DNA from: Hydractinia symbiolongicarpus
Lineage: Eukaryota > Cnidaria > Hydrozoa > Anthoathecata > Hydractiniidae
Direction: 5' to 3'
Length of the DNA: 60,000 bases
Assembly (NCBI RefSeq): GCF_029227915.1
Contig: NC_079885.1
Span: 24,369,001 to 24,429,000 of the forward strand
The number at the start of each line of letters is the position of its first letter. Position 1 is the first letter of the stretch. Positions 46,251-56,121 of this stretch are shown here, in pieces. The notes under the pieces are model-generated. The model did not search any database. It had not been told where the DNA came from and worked only from the letters and a program-made list of their open reading frames with translations. Position numbers and translations under genes: made by a program.

Positions 46251-46339
46251 CAGACTGTCCATGTCTGGAATAGCTAATATTACGTTATTAGCCATTTCCT
46301 AGACATGCTGACGACCCCTGTTATTGGGCGAAACAGTCT
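46251..46339 (+). ncRNA. hammerhead self-cleaving ribozyme fold (one core mismatch)
   Basis: All parts of the motif are present in order. Stem III 5' strand is 46252-46258 and the cleavage triplet GTC is 46257-46259. A long stem I hairpin spans 46260-46307 (CATGTCT pairs AGACATG, with GCTAATA/TATTAGC further in). The core CTGACGA is at 46308-46314, stem II CCC/GGG at 46316-46318 and 46326-46328, the core GAA at 46330-46332, and the stem III 3' strand ACAGTCT at 46333-46339. Stem III is open-ended, so the layout is type III. The 10.1-11.1 pair, normally G-C, is C-C here (46315/46329), so activity may be reduced. Hammerheads in animal genomes usually ride on retroelements. Confidence 0.75.
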
Positions 46340-46479
46340 TAAAATATTTGAACTTAAACTGTTGTTTTTAATTTTCATACACCTTTTTGTAACCCTTTAA
46401 AAGAAGGTTTGTTATTTTCTTGTCCATTCAAAACTTTAGAGCAAAAAACGTCTCTAACAAAGCTAATAATTTGGACATT

Positions 46480-46700
46480 ATTTAGGCCGTTTTTAATGCG
46501 TAGAGGCTTAAAATAGCGAAAGTTTGCGGGGCTGTGCCCCGGACCCGCCATGGGAGGCTTACAGAGCCCCCCATGACCCCCAGCTGATTTGGGGGCAGCA
46601 AATTTATGCGTTTTTTTTTTGCTTCGCAAAAATTGTGATGTTAAAAATGTTGTGATGTTAAAAATGTTGGAACCGCCCCTGGGATAGAAAAGGACATTAA
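46480..46700. repeat. GC-rich interspersed repeat fragment
   Basis: A GC-rich island in AT-rich surroundings, with GGGGCTGTGCCCCGGACCC and GGGAGGCTTACAGAGCCCCCC blocks that fold back on themselves. It looks like the end of a dispersed repeat; the family is not identified. Confidence 0.4.
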
Positions 46701-46949
46701 ATTTAATAAATAGAATCTAACTTCTTCTACTATGAAACGAATGCATTCCCACTAATGCTTTCATAGGCTTGTACTGTTGAAAACGTTTGATAAATTGTTG
46801 TTTGTTTTGATTTAATAAAGCAACGAGCCTTTCACTCAGGACAAATCGATGTTGCATTAAGTTACAAGCTTAGAGGGTTTATACCTAACGGGAACATTTT
46901 CCAGATCAGCTATTAAATCAGACACACGAGCAACTAAGCAATACAATTA

Positions 46950-47625
46950 TATGCGAGAACACTCAAAATTGAAATCAAAAGATACTGGCGTAATTAGTGT
47001 AAATTCTATAATAATAACTTTGCTTAATACAAGATCCTACAGCAAACATAAAATGATATAAAATCCAACCGCGTTTTCATGGAAAGTGATTTATTATGCC
47101 TAACAGAAACTCAGATACCATTTAATTCATACTGCGACACAAAACTAGATTACTTTACTTTAATTCCAGACAACAATGTGGATAGGTTTTCTAGTTTTTT
47201 TAGTTGGTCATAACGAAACTATAGAATTGTTTGATATTGTGAAAACTCCAGGTGCAATATTTTTTAAAATGTCGAAAAAAACATTTCATAAGAATGCTGT
47301 TATTTTCTACTACTACTATATCGTAAAAATTCTGTTAATTGAGATGAGTCATTATACCTTCTTCAACATTTTTTGGGAAACGAAATCGTTGATGTTATAC
47401 TCGGAGATTTTAATTTAAATGCATTTAGTGACGGAAACTATTTCCTTGATTTTCTCACTGATTATAACAAGTTGTAACCTCTCCAACTCATATATCTGGT
47501 TCACTTATTGACCACATATATGTCCATGTGAATGTCCTCAACACCTTCGATGCACTCGTCAAAAATGTATATTTCAGTGATCATGATGTAGTCAGGCTTA
47601 AACTTTCTCTAACATAATGTTTACG
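46950..47625 (+). pseudogene. LINE endonuclease fragment (not RTE type), decayed
   Basis: Several frames together give TLLNTRSYSKHKM, SDLLCLTETQIPFNSY, ILGDFNLNAFSDGN, THISGSLIDHIYVHVN and YFSDHDVVRLKLSL, the order of motifs in an APE-type endonuclease of L2/CR1-like LINEs. Frameshifts and stops are frequent, and no reverse transcriptase follows. Confidence 0.75.
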
Positions 47626-48057
47626 AAATCTTCTAGAGGGGTCATTTCAAATCAATTTATTTATTTTTTCAAGATATTTACGCTGGGTTAAAAATGAATC
47701 AACTCGCTATGGTTATGTAGAATAATTCCAGTCAAATATTCCTATAACGAAAATTCAAACATACTCTAATGAATGTTAAAAATTCTACTATTACTTTAAT
47801 CATTCATTTTTTTTTTCGATGCAAGTCTCATTGTAGTTCCTGGTGATATAAAACCATTGTTGAGCTAGCAGCATCGGGCCTTACTTTTCTCATATGCCCT
47901 CAATACACCAATTCGACACGACAGTACCGCGCTCGGAATTGGAAGTTTGGACTCTAATTACCTTGGTTAAAAAATATTAGCGCGGGTCATTTAAACTTCA
48001 GAAAACGAAGTATAAACATATAAATATATACAAAGTATAAACATCCATTGTTTTTAT

Positions 48058-48530
48058 CATCTTATATTATGATATGATATCTCGTATAAATGTGGAAGAG
48101 CTTAAAAAGTATTTAAGACTGCAGGTATTAAAAGTTACTGGGATGAAAGAAGAGCTTGTTGCTCGTGTATTTTCTGCTGTTGAAAACAACGTGCAACCAG
48201 TGTTGTGTGCTGCTGAAGTTACACAAAATTTGCAGATAAAATATAAACAAAATATAAGCGCAAATTAAGATTGGATTAAATTGAAATTCCTGATCCTTAT
48301 CTCATCACTGATGGTTGGATAAATGAGCAAGATGGTTTTAAGTTGTAGCCAATGGTTTTATATCTTGATATTTTTAATTACTTAATGTTTTTTCCGTAAG
48401 AAAGTAAAGATTTAAATGACTATAAAAAAACTCATAGACCATTTTAAGTAATGGGTGAGTAACAGTTGGTTCACCATCAACAAAATGTTCAGAGCATACT
48501 TGGTCAAGGTTTCTATTCTGAGCTATCTCT
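48058..48530 (+). pseudogene. SAP-domain protein fragment of a transposon
   Basis: ISRINVEELKKYLRLQVLKV plus KEELVARVFSA is a SAP DNA-binding helix pair. After a frameshift the text continues IPDPYLITDGWINEQDGF..PMVLYLDIFNYLM with Trp replaced by a stop. This combination heads SWIM/YqaJ proteins of DNA transposons in cnidarians. Only the 5' part remains. Confidence 0.6.
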
Positions 48531-48594
48531 ATTTACCCTTCGTAAAGCAATGATCCATTTCTATCGTTTTTCATAATTTCTTAACAGACTAGGG

Positions 48595-48745
48595 AAGCAG
48601 TATAACTTTTAGGGGGGGGGCTTAACCAACATCCACACTCCTTTCTAGTTTTTTCCTCGTGAACAGAACAAGATTTAGCTCTCCACTTATAAATCCTGGC
48701 ATTGCTGTTACAACATCCATTAACTGCACAGTTTGAACCTCCCAT
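48595..48745 (-). pseudogene. THAP-like zinc-finger start of a DNA transposon protein
   Basis: From ATG at 48745 (minus strand) the frame reads MGGSNCAVNGCCNSNARIYK, then a C..H pair and KECGC, resembling the first half of a THAP finger. It stops soon after a GGGGGGGG run at about 48612, where a frameshift is likely. It sits just inside the repeat at 48857-48910, which may be the terminus of the element. Confidence 0.45.
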
Positions 48746-48856
48746 ATTTAAAAGAAGAAAAGTTAAATTACAGTGAACTTCATAAAAATTACCCAACGTA
48801 AAACAACAATATAAGTTTTCTTTTCTAAAATCATCTATATTAAAATGCCCGTAATG

Positions 48857-48910
48857 TCTGTCTGTCACGCAAAATGAAATCTTAGCTGCGCAAGTAGCGA
48901 GACGCACGTG
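48857..48910 (-). repeat. dispersed repeat shared with 7015-7060
   Basis: On the minus strand the repeat reads CACGTGCGTCTCGCTACTTG and later TTTTGCGTGACAGACAGAC; the same two blocks with a shorter gap occur at 7015-7060. It may be a transposon end, followed here by the THAP-like frame. Confidence 0.6.
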
Positions 48911-49827
48911 ATGCGGTATAAAAAATACAGCAAAACGGAGGAGGGCAGAAATTTGAAGCGAAAGTTCTATTTTATTCTAAGCCAAATAAGTTTTGATTCT
49001 GTGACAATTTTGGATTTGTATTGTTATTTTAATTTCACAAGATGTCTTCAAGATTTGTCTTGATTGCTTTTCTCAAATGTTGCAGCGATATACCTAAGAA
49101 ATGGTTTTTATTCATCTAAATAAACATCCAGGATACAAAAATCCTAAATGTTAGCAAATCTTTTTAAAAGTATTCGAAAGTTCACATATTGGCCAAACAT
49201 ATATCGTTGTCTTGCCACAACGATGATGCAAACAACAACATGATTGGTAATTAGTATTAAGTATGTTGTAAGAGCATATTTCGAAGCTGAAAAATAAGTT
49301 TTCATAAGTATACTGAAGCTTAAAGAAATCGAAGTGGCTACAAGTACGTGACCGTATTTTAATTTTTTTTTTGCTACAAGTACGTGAATGCGTAAAATGC
49401 TGGTCAGCGTACATAAAATCACCGCTGACGCCCTTTGCGTGTGGCGTGGAGAATATTGCAGAAGGTGCGAAATAGCATTCCTCGTGAGTTATTTACAAGT
49501 GAAAGAATTGTTGTTGATTAAAAAAATAAATTTATTGAAATGAATGTTGGTAACGAGTTTTGTAGTTTTGACGAATTGCTAAAGGCTATTAACGGAAGAA
49601 TTTAAATCAGCTTCTACTGGAAAGCGCAAACATAATGCGTAAGTTTTTTTTTATATATATTGCTATCCGTATTTTTTTCGTTTTAAAAATTATTTTTCTG
49701 TGAAAAGATTACATTACTATCACTTTTTTTGCAACTTATTAATTATTACCTGGGATTTTACTAGATTATGTAATTTCTTTACCAGTGCACTTGCCAATAC
49801 TTGTACCTTCTGAATTATAAATTTTAG

Positions 49828-50379
49828 AACTTACAAAATGGGATGTACATACCTTATCAAAGTGAGGGTAAAAAGTTCTGGACAAAAACTGTATGTGAAA
49901 TCAATTACAGGAGAGCATAATCATCCTGTAACTAAAGTAAGTCACCTTGATTGTATGCACAGAAAAAAATCCGACCGTATATCATACTTGCGGCGAGTCA
50001 AATATTCCGTTTTTTCTTACAGGAATGTTTTGATGAAAACCTTTCGCTGCAGGTATCACAAATGTTAAAAGTGAAAGCCAAAAAAATTAATTCAAAACCA
50101 TATTTCCAATCTGTGTGGGAGAAATGTTATCTTGAAAGACCTTCATAACATGAACTCAAAAAACAACGAGAGTGGCCGAAATAATGTACAACAGCTACTC
50201 GAAGAAATGAAAAGTGTGCCAGGTAAATTTGAATGAAAGTGAGTGTAGTTACTATTCTTCTATAATAAAAAATTCCGATGCGAAAATAAATGTAAGATAA
50301 TAACTAACAAATTTTCTTTAGGGGCAACTGTGGTAGCTGGAGACATAATATCTTTATTTCAATCGTCACAGCGACGAAA
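49828..50379 (+). pseudogene. FAR1 / ZSWIM-like N-terminal exons inside the MULE, frameshifted
   Basis: Three exons with good borders: 49828-49936, 50023-50222 and one from 50322. The first gives MGCTYLIKVRVKSSGQKLYV and GEHNHPVTK, the zinc-binding HNH end of a FAR1-like finger. The second, after a one-base shift in an A-run near 50085, gives NVILKDLHNMNSK, then LLEEMKSVPGATV across the splice. These blocks head ZSWIM3-like and MULE transposases. The downstream DDE domain is missing. Confidence 0.65.
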
Positions 50380-50756
50380 CAATTAAAAAACATCATCTGG
50401 CACATTACTTTCATAGTGCAGCGTTTACCGAATCACAATTAGACACATGCATGAAGTGGCTGTGTTCTTCATTCCCCACATTAACGCTGAACTATTTGAC
50501 AAAGGTACACATATTTTCGTTGCAGCCTGAATGTTCTTTTTTTTGACTAATATGAGCATCATATCTTCATGATAATATTCTTAACATGACCGTAGCCTGA
50601 AAACATGTAATCAGCCTTGTAACATACATAGTCAAAGTTGTAGAGATGTAAATAAAAGCTTTTAGTACAGAGAACCCTAAAAAGAAAATATCTTTTCATC
50701 GTCAACTCTCCAACCAACCCGCTGGCCAAGTGACTTCTAGAAAAAAGAAATATGTG

Positions 50757-50852
50757 AGTGCCGTACTTCCAGCAAAAGAAAGTAAAAAATACGTAAATGC
50801 CGTACTTCTAGCAAAAAAAGTTAGAATACGGCCACGTACTTGTAGCCACTTC
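50757..50852. repeat. sub-repeats in the right MULE terminus
   Basis: GCCGTACTTCCAGCAAAA and GCCGTACTTCTAGCAAAA follow each other with a period of 37 bases, and a third, more diverged GGCCACGTACTTGTAGCC ends the element. Confidence 0.7.
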
Positions 50853-51149
50853 GTAAAGAAATATTCTGATGAGATTGTACTCTTGATTAATCCTGCATGC
50901 GTATTAAAGGTTTCTTCTATATGTAATACATTTTTGGGGGCTTTAAAGGTTCTTCATCCTTGTCCTTCAAACATTGATACAATTCCTGACATCATTGTGT
51001 AGTGCTGTGAGACTAAGCTCTGGAATACGATACACAACATTATTTCTATCAACACTTGCTATTACTTGCGTGTATGTTTCAAATAACAGTCTATATACAT
51101 TGTGCAGGTATTGATTTTTTTAGCTCTAACACAGTAATTATTTCTATAG

Positions 51150-51715
51150 AAGTTGCAATTATGGCAACATCAGCAACTGGAGGATTTATTACCCAAACTT
51201 TAATTACTAAAAATGAATATCAAACAAAATTAGTGATGCTTATTAACTAGTGTTGTGAGTTTTTGCGCTCAATTCTACATGATCCTGCACGTGGTGATAT
51301 GTCAAGTGATGAAAAACAATTATATCAAGCATTGTTACCTTCCAAGAAAGATTTAAAAAAAAGGTCTAAAAAAAGACCAGTTGGACATAGCGTTTCCAAA
51401 GAGTAAACAAACAAATTCGGAACTGTTTGATATTTCTATTTTGTGTGATATTTTAATTAACTGTTGTCCTAAGATACAAAGTCCAATTGGTGGATGGAAA
51501 CCAAAACAGTGCAACTAAACGATTTAGTGATGGTGCTGAAATTATCCGAATACGAAACGCAAGAAATGATGTAAATTATGTTATGCATGCAACAGCACTA
51601 ACGTTGACACAGTATTATCAGTTATGGAACACCCCAACAGGTGCAATGAGACTTGTTTACAATATTACCAACATAATTGACCTGAAAACTCGCTCGTTAA
51701 AAGACTTATTTTAAA
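51150..51715 (+). pseudogene. HEPN (DZIP3-like) domain gene, broken
   Basis: Begins after TTTCTATAG with MATSATGGFITQTLITKNEY, reads LVMLIN, stop (51248-51250), CCEFLRSILHDP, then in other frames FDISILCDILINCCPKIQSP, GGWKPKQ and AEIIRIRNARNDVNYVMHA. The order matches DZIP3-type HEPN domains, including the R-N..H end that in HEPN RNases is catalytic. One in-frame stop and two frameshifts indicate a pseudogene, unless this assembly has errors. Confidence 0.7.
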
Positions 51716-51748
51716 AAAAAAGAGTCGATTAAAATAAAAATATTGCAG

Positions 51749-52066
51749 GCAGAAATTGCAATTCACAAGAAAAATATAAAAGTAAATAGAGATGACATCA
51801 AGCAAAATTGTGATAGAATCAAGCAAAATCTAGATGGTGTTAAACAAAATCAACAAAATATCAAACAGAATCAGGATGGGATAAAACAAAATCAAAATGA
51901 CATAAACCAACATCGAAAAGATATTAAAAAATATAGGGACGAAATCAAACAGAATCAAAACAACATCAAATGGTTAGAGGAAGACATGAAGACTGTCAAA
52001 GATTTCCTCACTTCATCATCGTGCAATTTTGAAACTTCTATTTTTCCTAAAACTACAAATAAGTAG
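51749..52066 (+). CDS. heptad-repeat coiled-coil exon following the HEPN remnant
   Basis: After AAATATTGCAG an open frame of about 105 residues is built of perfect seven-residue steps (IKQNQDG, IKQNQND, INQHRKD, IKKYRDE, IKQNQNN), about ten in a row, ending NFETSIFPKTTNK. It would form a long polar coiled coil. It is probably the next exon of the broken HEPN gene; its own frame is intact. Confidence 0.55.
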   Translation, partial: AEIAIHKKNIKVNRDDIKQNCDRIKQNLDGVKQNQQNIKQNQDGIKQNQNDINQHRKDIKKYRDEIKQNQNNIKWLEEDMKTVKDFLTSSSCNFETSIFPKTTNK

Positions 52067-54199
52067 CCTGGGTAAAAATCCCTTTTTTTATTACTTGTGC
52101 GTGTAACATTTTTTATGTGAGTAATTTTTATAATCTTTAATAACTATACATTTTAGTTAAGTTTTGTTCAAAGTGATCTGTTCTCTGCAACATATACAAG
52201 TCAGTAGTACTTAAAATTTAGTAAAATATTCGAAACAGCTTAAGGTAAATATAGATTACATTGTGGAAAGCAAAAATGGTGAAGTAATGCTTATCATTTA
52301 CAATTCCAATGATCATATCAATGACTTATCAATCTGTTTAATGGACGATGAAAATAAACTAACATGTGTTTCAATCCTAGGTTAGTCATGCAACTATATA
52401 TTATAAGATTATATATATTTTATAATCATTAATGAAATGAATAATGGTATGATGTTCTATTGCATTGTCTGAAAGTCTACTTGATGATGTATGCAACGAC
52501 CCGTTGATACATAAAAAAATTAAGTGCTAACAACGAAAATTTAAGGAGAAGCCTTTAAATATTTTGCTGGCGTCAACAAAAATCCGCAAATTTACCCCAA
52601 AATTATTTATTTGAAAATTTGTTTGACAGTTGTTTTCATTGGTTAGGGCTTGAAATGGTGATCAAGGAGATCATCTTTATAGAAACATTTTCTTTTGACA
52701 AGTGGTTACAGAGATTTGAGATTTAAAGGCATTTTTGATGACGTCATCAACCCGTCGGTTCCGAAACGGGTGAGTTGACCCAATTTTGTGGAACTTATCC
52801 AATTTGGATTCAAATGAAATGACGTCAGTTTTTTCCATCCGTTTCCAAGTTATAAGTTATTTGGCCTCAAACTTAAAAGTGCACTGCAATCGATTTACCA
52901 AGTTTAATAATACCAGCAACAATAGTAGTTAATGTTCAAACAGCCTATAAACAAATTAGAGACAAACAAGAGTGCGCATTCTTTAGGAGAAAAAAATTTC
53001 TTCTTTGGAAAGCAGAATTTTTGACTGCTTTAGTATTTTTAGTCACAGACAAACGTTTCGTATCAATATTAATGACGTATTAACCGTTTAGCCGCTCTAT
53101 GCGGGAAAATATAGACCGAGGTTATGACGAATTTGTGTTTCTACGGCATAAATATAATGGCTTCTCATGATGAAAACACGTGGTTAACTGATAAGGAATA
53201 TTCAAAATGGAGTCGATCCAACCGTATATAATCCTTGTATGATGTAACATCGCCCAAACGTAACTCTTGAAACAAATTATGAAACATTCCTTATCCACTT
53301 CTCTTTTAGACCCAAGGTTTTACCCATACACAATGCAATGCAAGCTTGTGTTTGCGTTCTCTTTAAAGGGATTTTGAATTTTATACTTCCTGCTGCACAA
53401 TATAAATTGAATATAAAAAAAGAATATAAAACATATGTGTGGCCACAGATAAAATTTGCTGCAAAAAACTTGCTGCATTTTTTTGCTGTGCGTGGACGAA
53501 AAATGCTGGGCATGGCCCCGAAGCTTAATATTTTTGTATGTATTAATTTTCAAAAGTAAATTATATTGTGATTTGTCAGCACAAAATTTTTTTCGCAAAT
53601 TATATATTTTTTCATAAATGGCAAAATTGTAGAGAATTAAGATGCATAAGTTTTATAAACAGAAATTAAAAAGAAAGAACTCAAAAAAAAAAAAAAATGA
53701 CATTTACGGAATTCGATACACACGAAGAGAGATACCAATACTTTAGATAATGATTTTTTATTAGATAATGCAATGATGACCGCACATCTGTGTACAACCA
53801 AGCATGTAGGTGTTATAACTCACAACATTGGTATTGTATCAAAACAGATCGAGACTATAGTAAACAGGCAAACGGAAGCTGCAGATGTTGAATTTGTATG
53901 TGATGAAAAGCTTATAAGAATTATACATGCTTCTATATCTCTACATTCTGTTCATCACACGTTCTGTCTTAGTGTTTAAACCAGTAGCTGATACTTCTAT
54001 GATCTTATCGAATTTTTTCGGAAAGCACGAAATTATTGAATTGAAAGTCGCATTATAATCATAGTAAAACCCCCTTGTTTAAGCAAATTTTATTACTTCA
54101 TACTAACAAGCAGACAAGGATGTGCGAAATAGCGATGCGGAACTATGTACGAAAGTGAAATTTTTCACGTAATAACGGCTAGTTTATTACAACACTGGT
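52067..54199 (+). other. mostly non-coding, with two short protein-like stretches
   Basis: 52244-52384 reads VNIDYIVESKNGEVMLIIYN and ends at TAG after VSILG. 53749-53979 reads FLLDNAMMTAHLCTTKHVGV and ends at TAA. Neither is recognised. They may be degraded exons of the HEPN/FN3 locus. A TGATGACGTCATCA palindrome lies near 52737. Confidence 0.3.
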
Positions 54200-54204
54200 T
54201 TCCT

Positions 54205-54625
54205 TTCATTTAACCTTCATCCCCTGGAAATGTCATCAATAAAATCTGCTCATATTTATCAGACACATCATGTAAATTAACTTGGGAAAAGGATGCTGAT
54301 AAATATGCAATTAAAAAAGAAGCCAGTAACAGTTCAGATCGGAGAATTTTAGCAAGTAATATTACCTCGAACACACATACCGTGACTGTTATAAGGGTGG
54401 AAGAAATGTGCAAATTTTTCATAGTTGCAAACAACCGAGTTGGTCAATCTGATGACTGCACATTATCATACCGACAAAGGTAAGAATAAAATTATTCTTA
54501 ATCTAAAACTTAAACCTTAAAACTTTTGATTTTATTTACACGCGTGTGTTGTTGAGAAGTATTGTTATATTGTTAGATAACATTGAATACTTATATTCAC
54601 TTTTTAGGCGTCCATTTGTTGAATA
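54205..54625 (+). pseudogene. fibronectin type III-like exon plus terminal exon, acceptor damaged
   Basis: Frame from about 54212: PSSPGNVINKICSYLSDTSC, then LTWEKDADKYAIKKE, FIVANNRVGQSDDC and YRQR with donor GTAAGA at 54481. A terminal exon after CTTTTTAG at about 54607 adds RPFVE and stop. Start PxxPxNV, LTW and FxVxAxNxxGxS fit an FN3 domain. At the expected 5' border the polypyrimidine tract ends in AAC rather than AG, and a stop codon precedes the frame, so splicing may be lost. Confidence 0.5.
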
Positions 54626-55636
54626 ATATTCATATCACATCTTAGGGATTGTTTATATTTGTCAATTCCCTTAGAATGCAATAAAACGTCAAAATAACAT
54701 TAATTAATTTTAAGAAAATTTACCCAATATTTATTGTCTCTTATGTATCAATAAATATTTTTTATGCTAAAAATTTCTTTATTTTTTATTAATGATTTAG
54801 AAAAAATTACAAGACAGATACAGAAAATGAAAAAATACTAAAAGTACGACATTTAAATAGGTGATAGACAAACCTAACTACCAAAATAAACAAAAATAAA
54901 ATATAAGTAATATACAATATATTTTAACGTTTTAAGAAAAGGGCAAGAAGTTTAAGAGAAGGGTTTAAAAAGGACTGTTATCTCAAAAAAAGAGGTCCCT
55001 CAAATCTTCCCGACGATTTAAGAAACACAATTGTGTTATTCAGTATAGATACGTTTTCGACCACGGAAACTTTTGTTCGAGCGGAGAATGATTTTTTCAT
55101 TTATGACGTCAACAATAATCCCGTCCTTATGCTAATGCCTGACGTCAACAAAGAACAATGTTTGTTCTCGAAAAAGAGTTAAGCCATAATTTCCAAAAAG
55201 TGTTTTAACATTACTCTTCGTAAGTTTAGCCAATAAAACGATTTAGCGTTTTATTACATAAGACTAGCGGAGCCCTGAAAAAAAATATTAATATTTGAAT
55301 GCTTAAGAATGAAACAAACTTAACTTAATTAAAAATAAATCGTTAATCAAGTGAATTTATTGCAGAAAACGTCGTAAAGACAACAACATACGCATCGAGA
55401 GAATATTTATTAACCAAAAAAACCCTTGCGCAATTTAAACTAACTGAAGATATCCAAACAATGCACCTTCTTGTTATTTTAAGACATTTTGGTTTTCGAT
55501 ACTCTAAATGGGAAAAGTAAAAATCAGCAAAACGCATTAGTCGTCAAAAGAAGAAATCAGTAAAATTGGTCGGTAAAAAAAACACAAAACTGCGTCAAAT
55601 TTATCGACGTTTTTACCGCATCACATTTATTTTTAG
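54626..55636. other. spacer with one possible exon
   Basis: AT-rich. An open stretch of about 52 codons after TTTATTGCAG (55366-55520, ending RHFGFRYSKWEK, stop) looks protein-like but matches nothing I recognise. Otherwise nothing seen. Confidence 0.3.
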
Positions 55637-56121
55637 ATATCGAGAAACTTATTAGAAATAATGATATAAACAAGTTACAACGGTTACTCTCTGTTGACCC
55701 AAACATCGTCCATATGACAGATATATTAGAATTCACACCATTGATGTTGATAACAATGAACACCGACGACAATGCATCAATGGCGGAACTTTTAATCAAA
55801 TCTGGAAGTGATGTTTGGGCCGAAAACTTAAACAAATGGAACAGTTACGATTATGCTGCATGGAGAAATCACTACAAAATTCTGGATGTGTTATGTCGTC
55901 ATGCTGTAACATACATCAACCTTGGAGATGTTAGTAACAAAACAGCATTATATCATGCTGCAAATCGCGGTCACATCTCATGTGTTGATGTTTTGTTGCA
56001 TCATGGTAACGTGGATGTGAATACAAGAAGTGATGAAGGAAAAACTGCGCACGATGATGCAGGAAGAGCGTTAAACCTACAAAATAGTGAAATAATAAGA
56101 CGGATGATAAAAGATTACGAA
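55637..56121 (+). CDS. ankyrin-repeat protein, internal exon
   Basis: Exon with TTTTTAG acceptor and GTAAGT donor, open for 161 codons. It encodes about four ankyrin repeats: EKLIRNNDINKLQRLLSVDP, EFTPLMLITMN with MAELLIKSGSDV, WNSYDYAAWRNHYKILDVL, and KTALYHAANRGHISCVDVLL with GNVDVNTRSDEGKTAHDDA. Ankyrin repeats mediate protein binding; no further function can be given. Flanking exons were not identified with certainty; a possible short exon lies at 57698-57750 (ATGAGCAGAACAAAAACAAA start, AG/GT borders). Confidence 0.75.

Larger units (their letters stand above)
49330..50853. mobile_element. Mutator-like element (MULE) with 9-bp target duplication
   Basis: Inverted repeats of about 63 bp (49330-49393 and 50791-50853) start CGAAGTGGCTACAAGTACGT at both ends. 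The flanks are a perfect 9-bp duplication TAAAGAAAT (49321-49329 and 50854-50862), diagnostic of Mutator-type insertion. The repeats contain sub-repeats of the outer GCTACAAGTACGTG motif. The interior holds exons of a FAR1/ZSWIM-like protein but no transposase core, so this copy is non-autonomous. Confidence 0.88.

Noticed and set aside
53277-53600. Overlapping ORFs of 70-92 residues on both strands
   Set aside because: AT-rich sequence open in several frames at once, with no motif in any.
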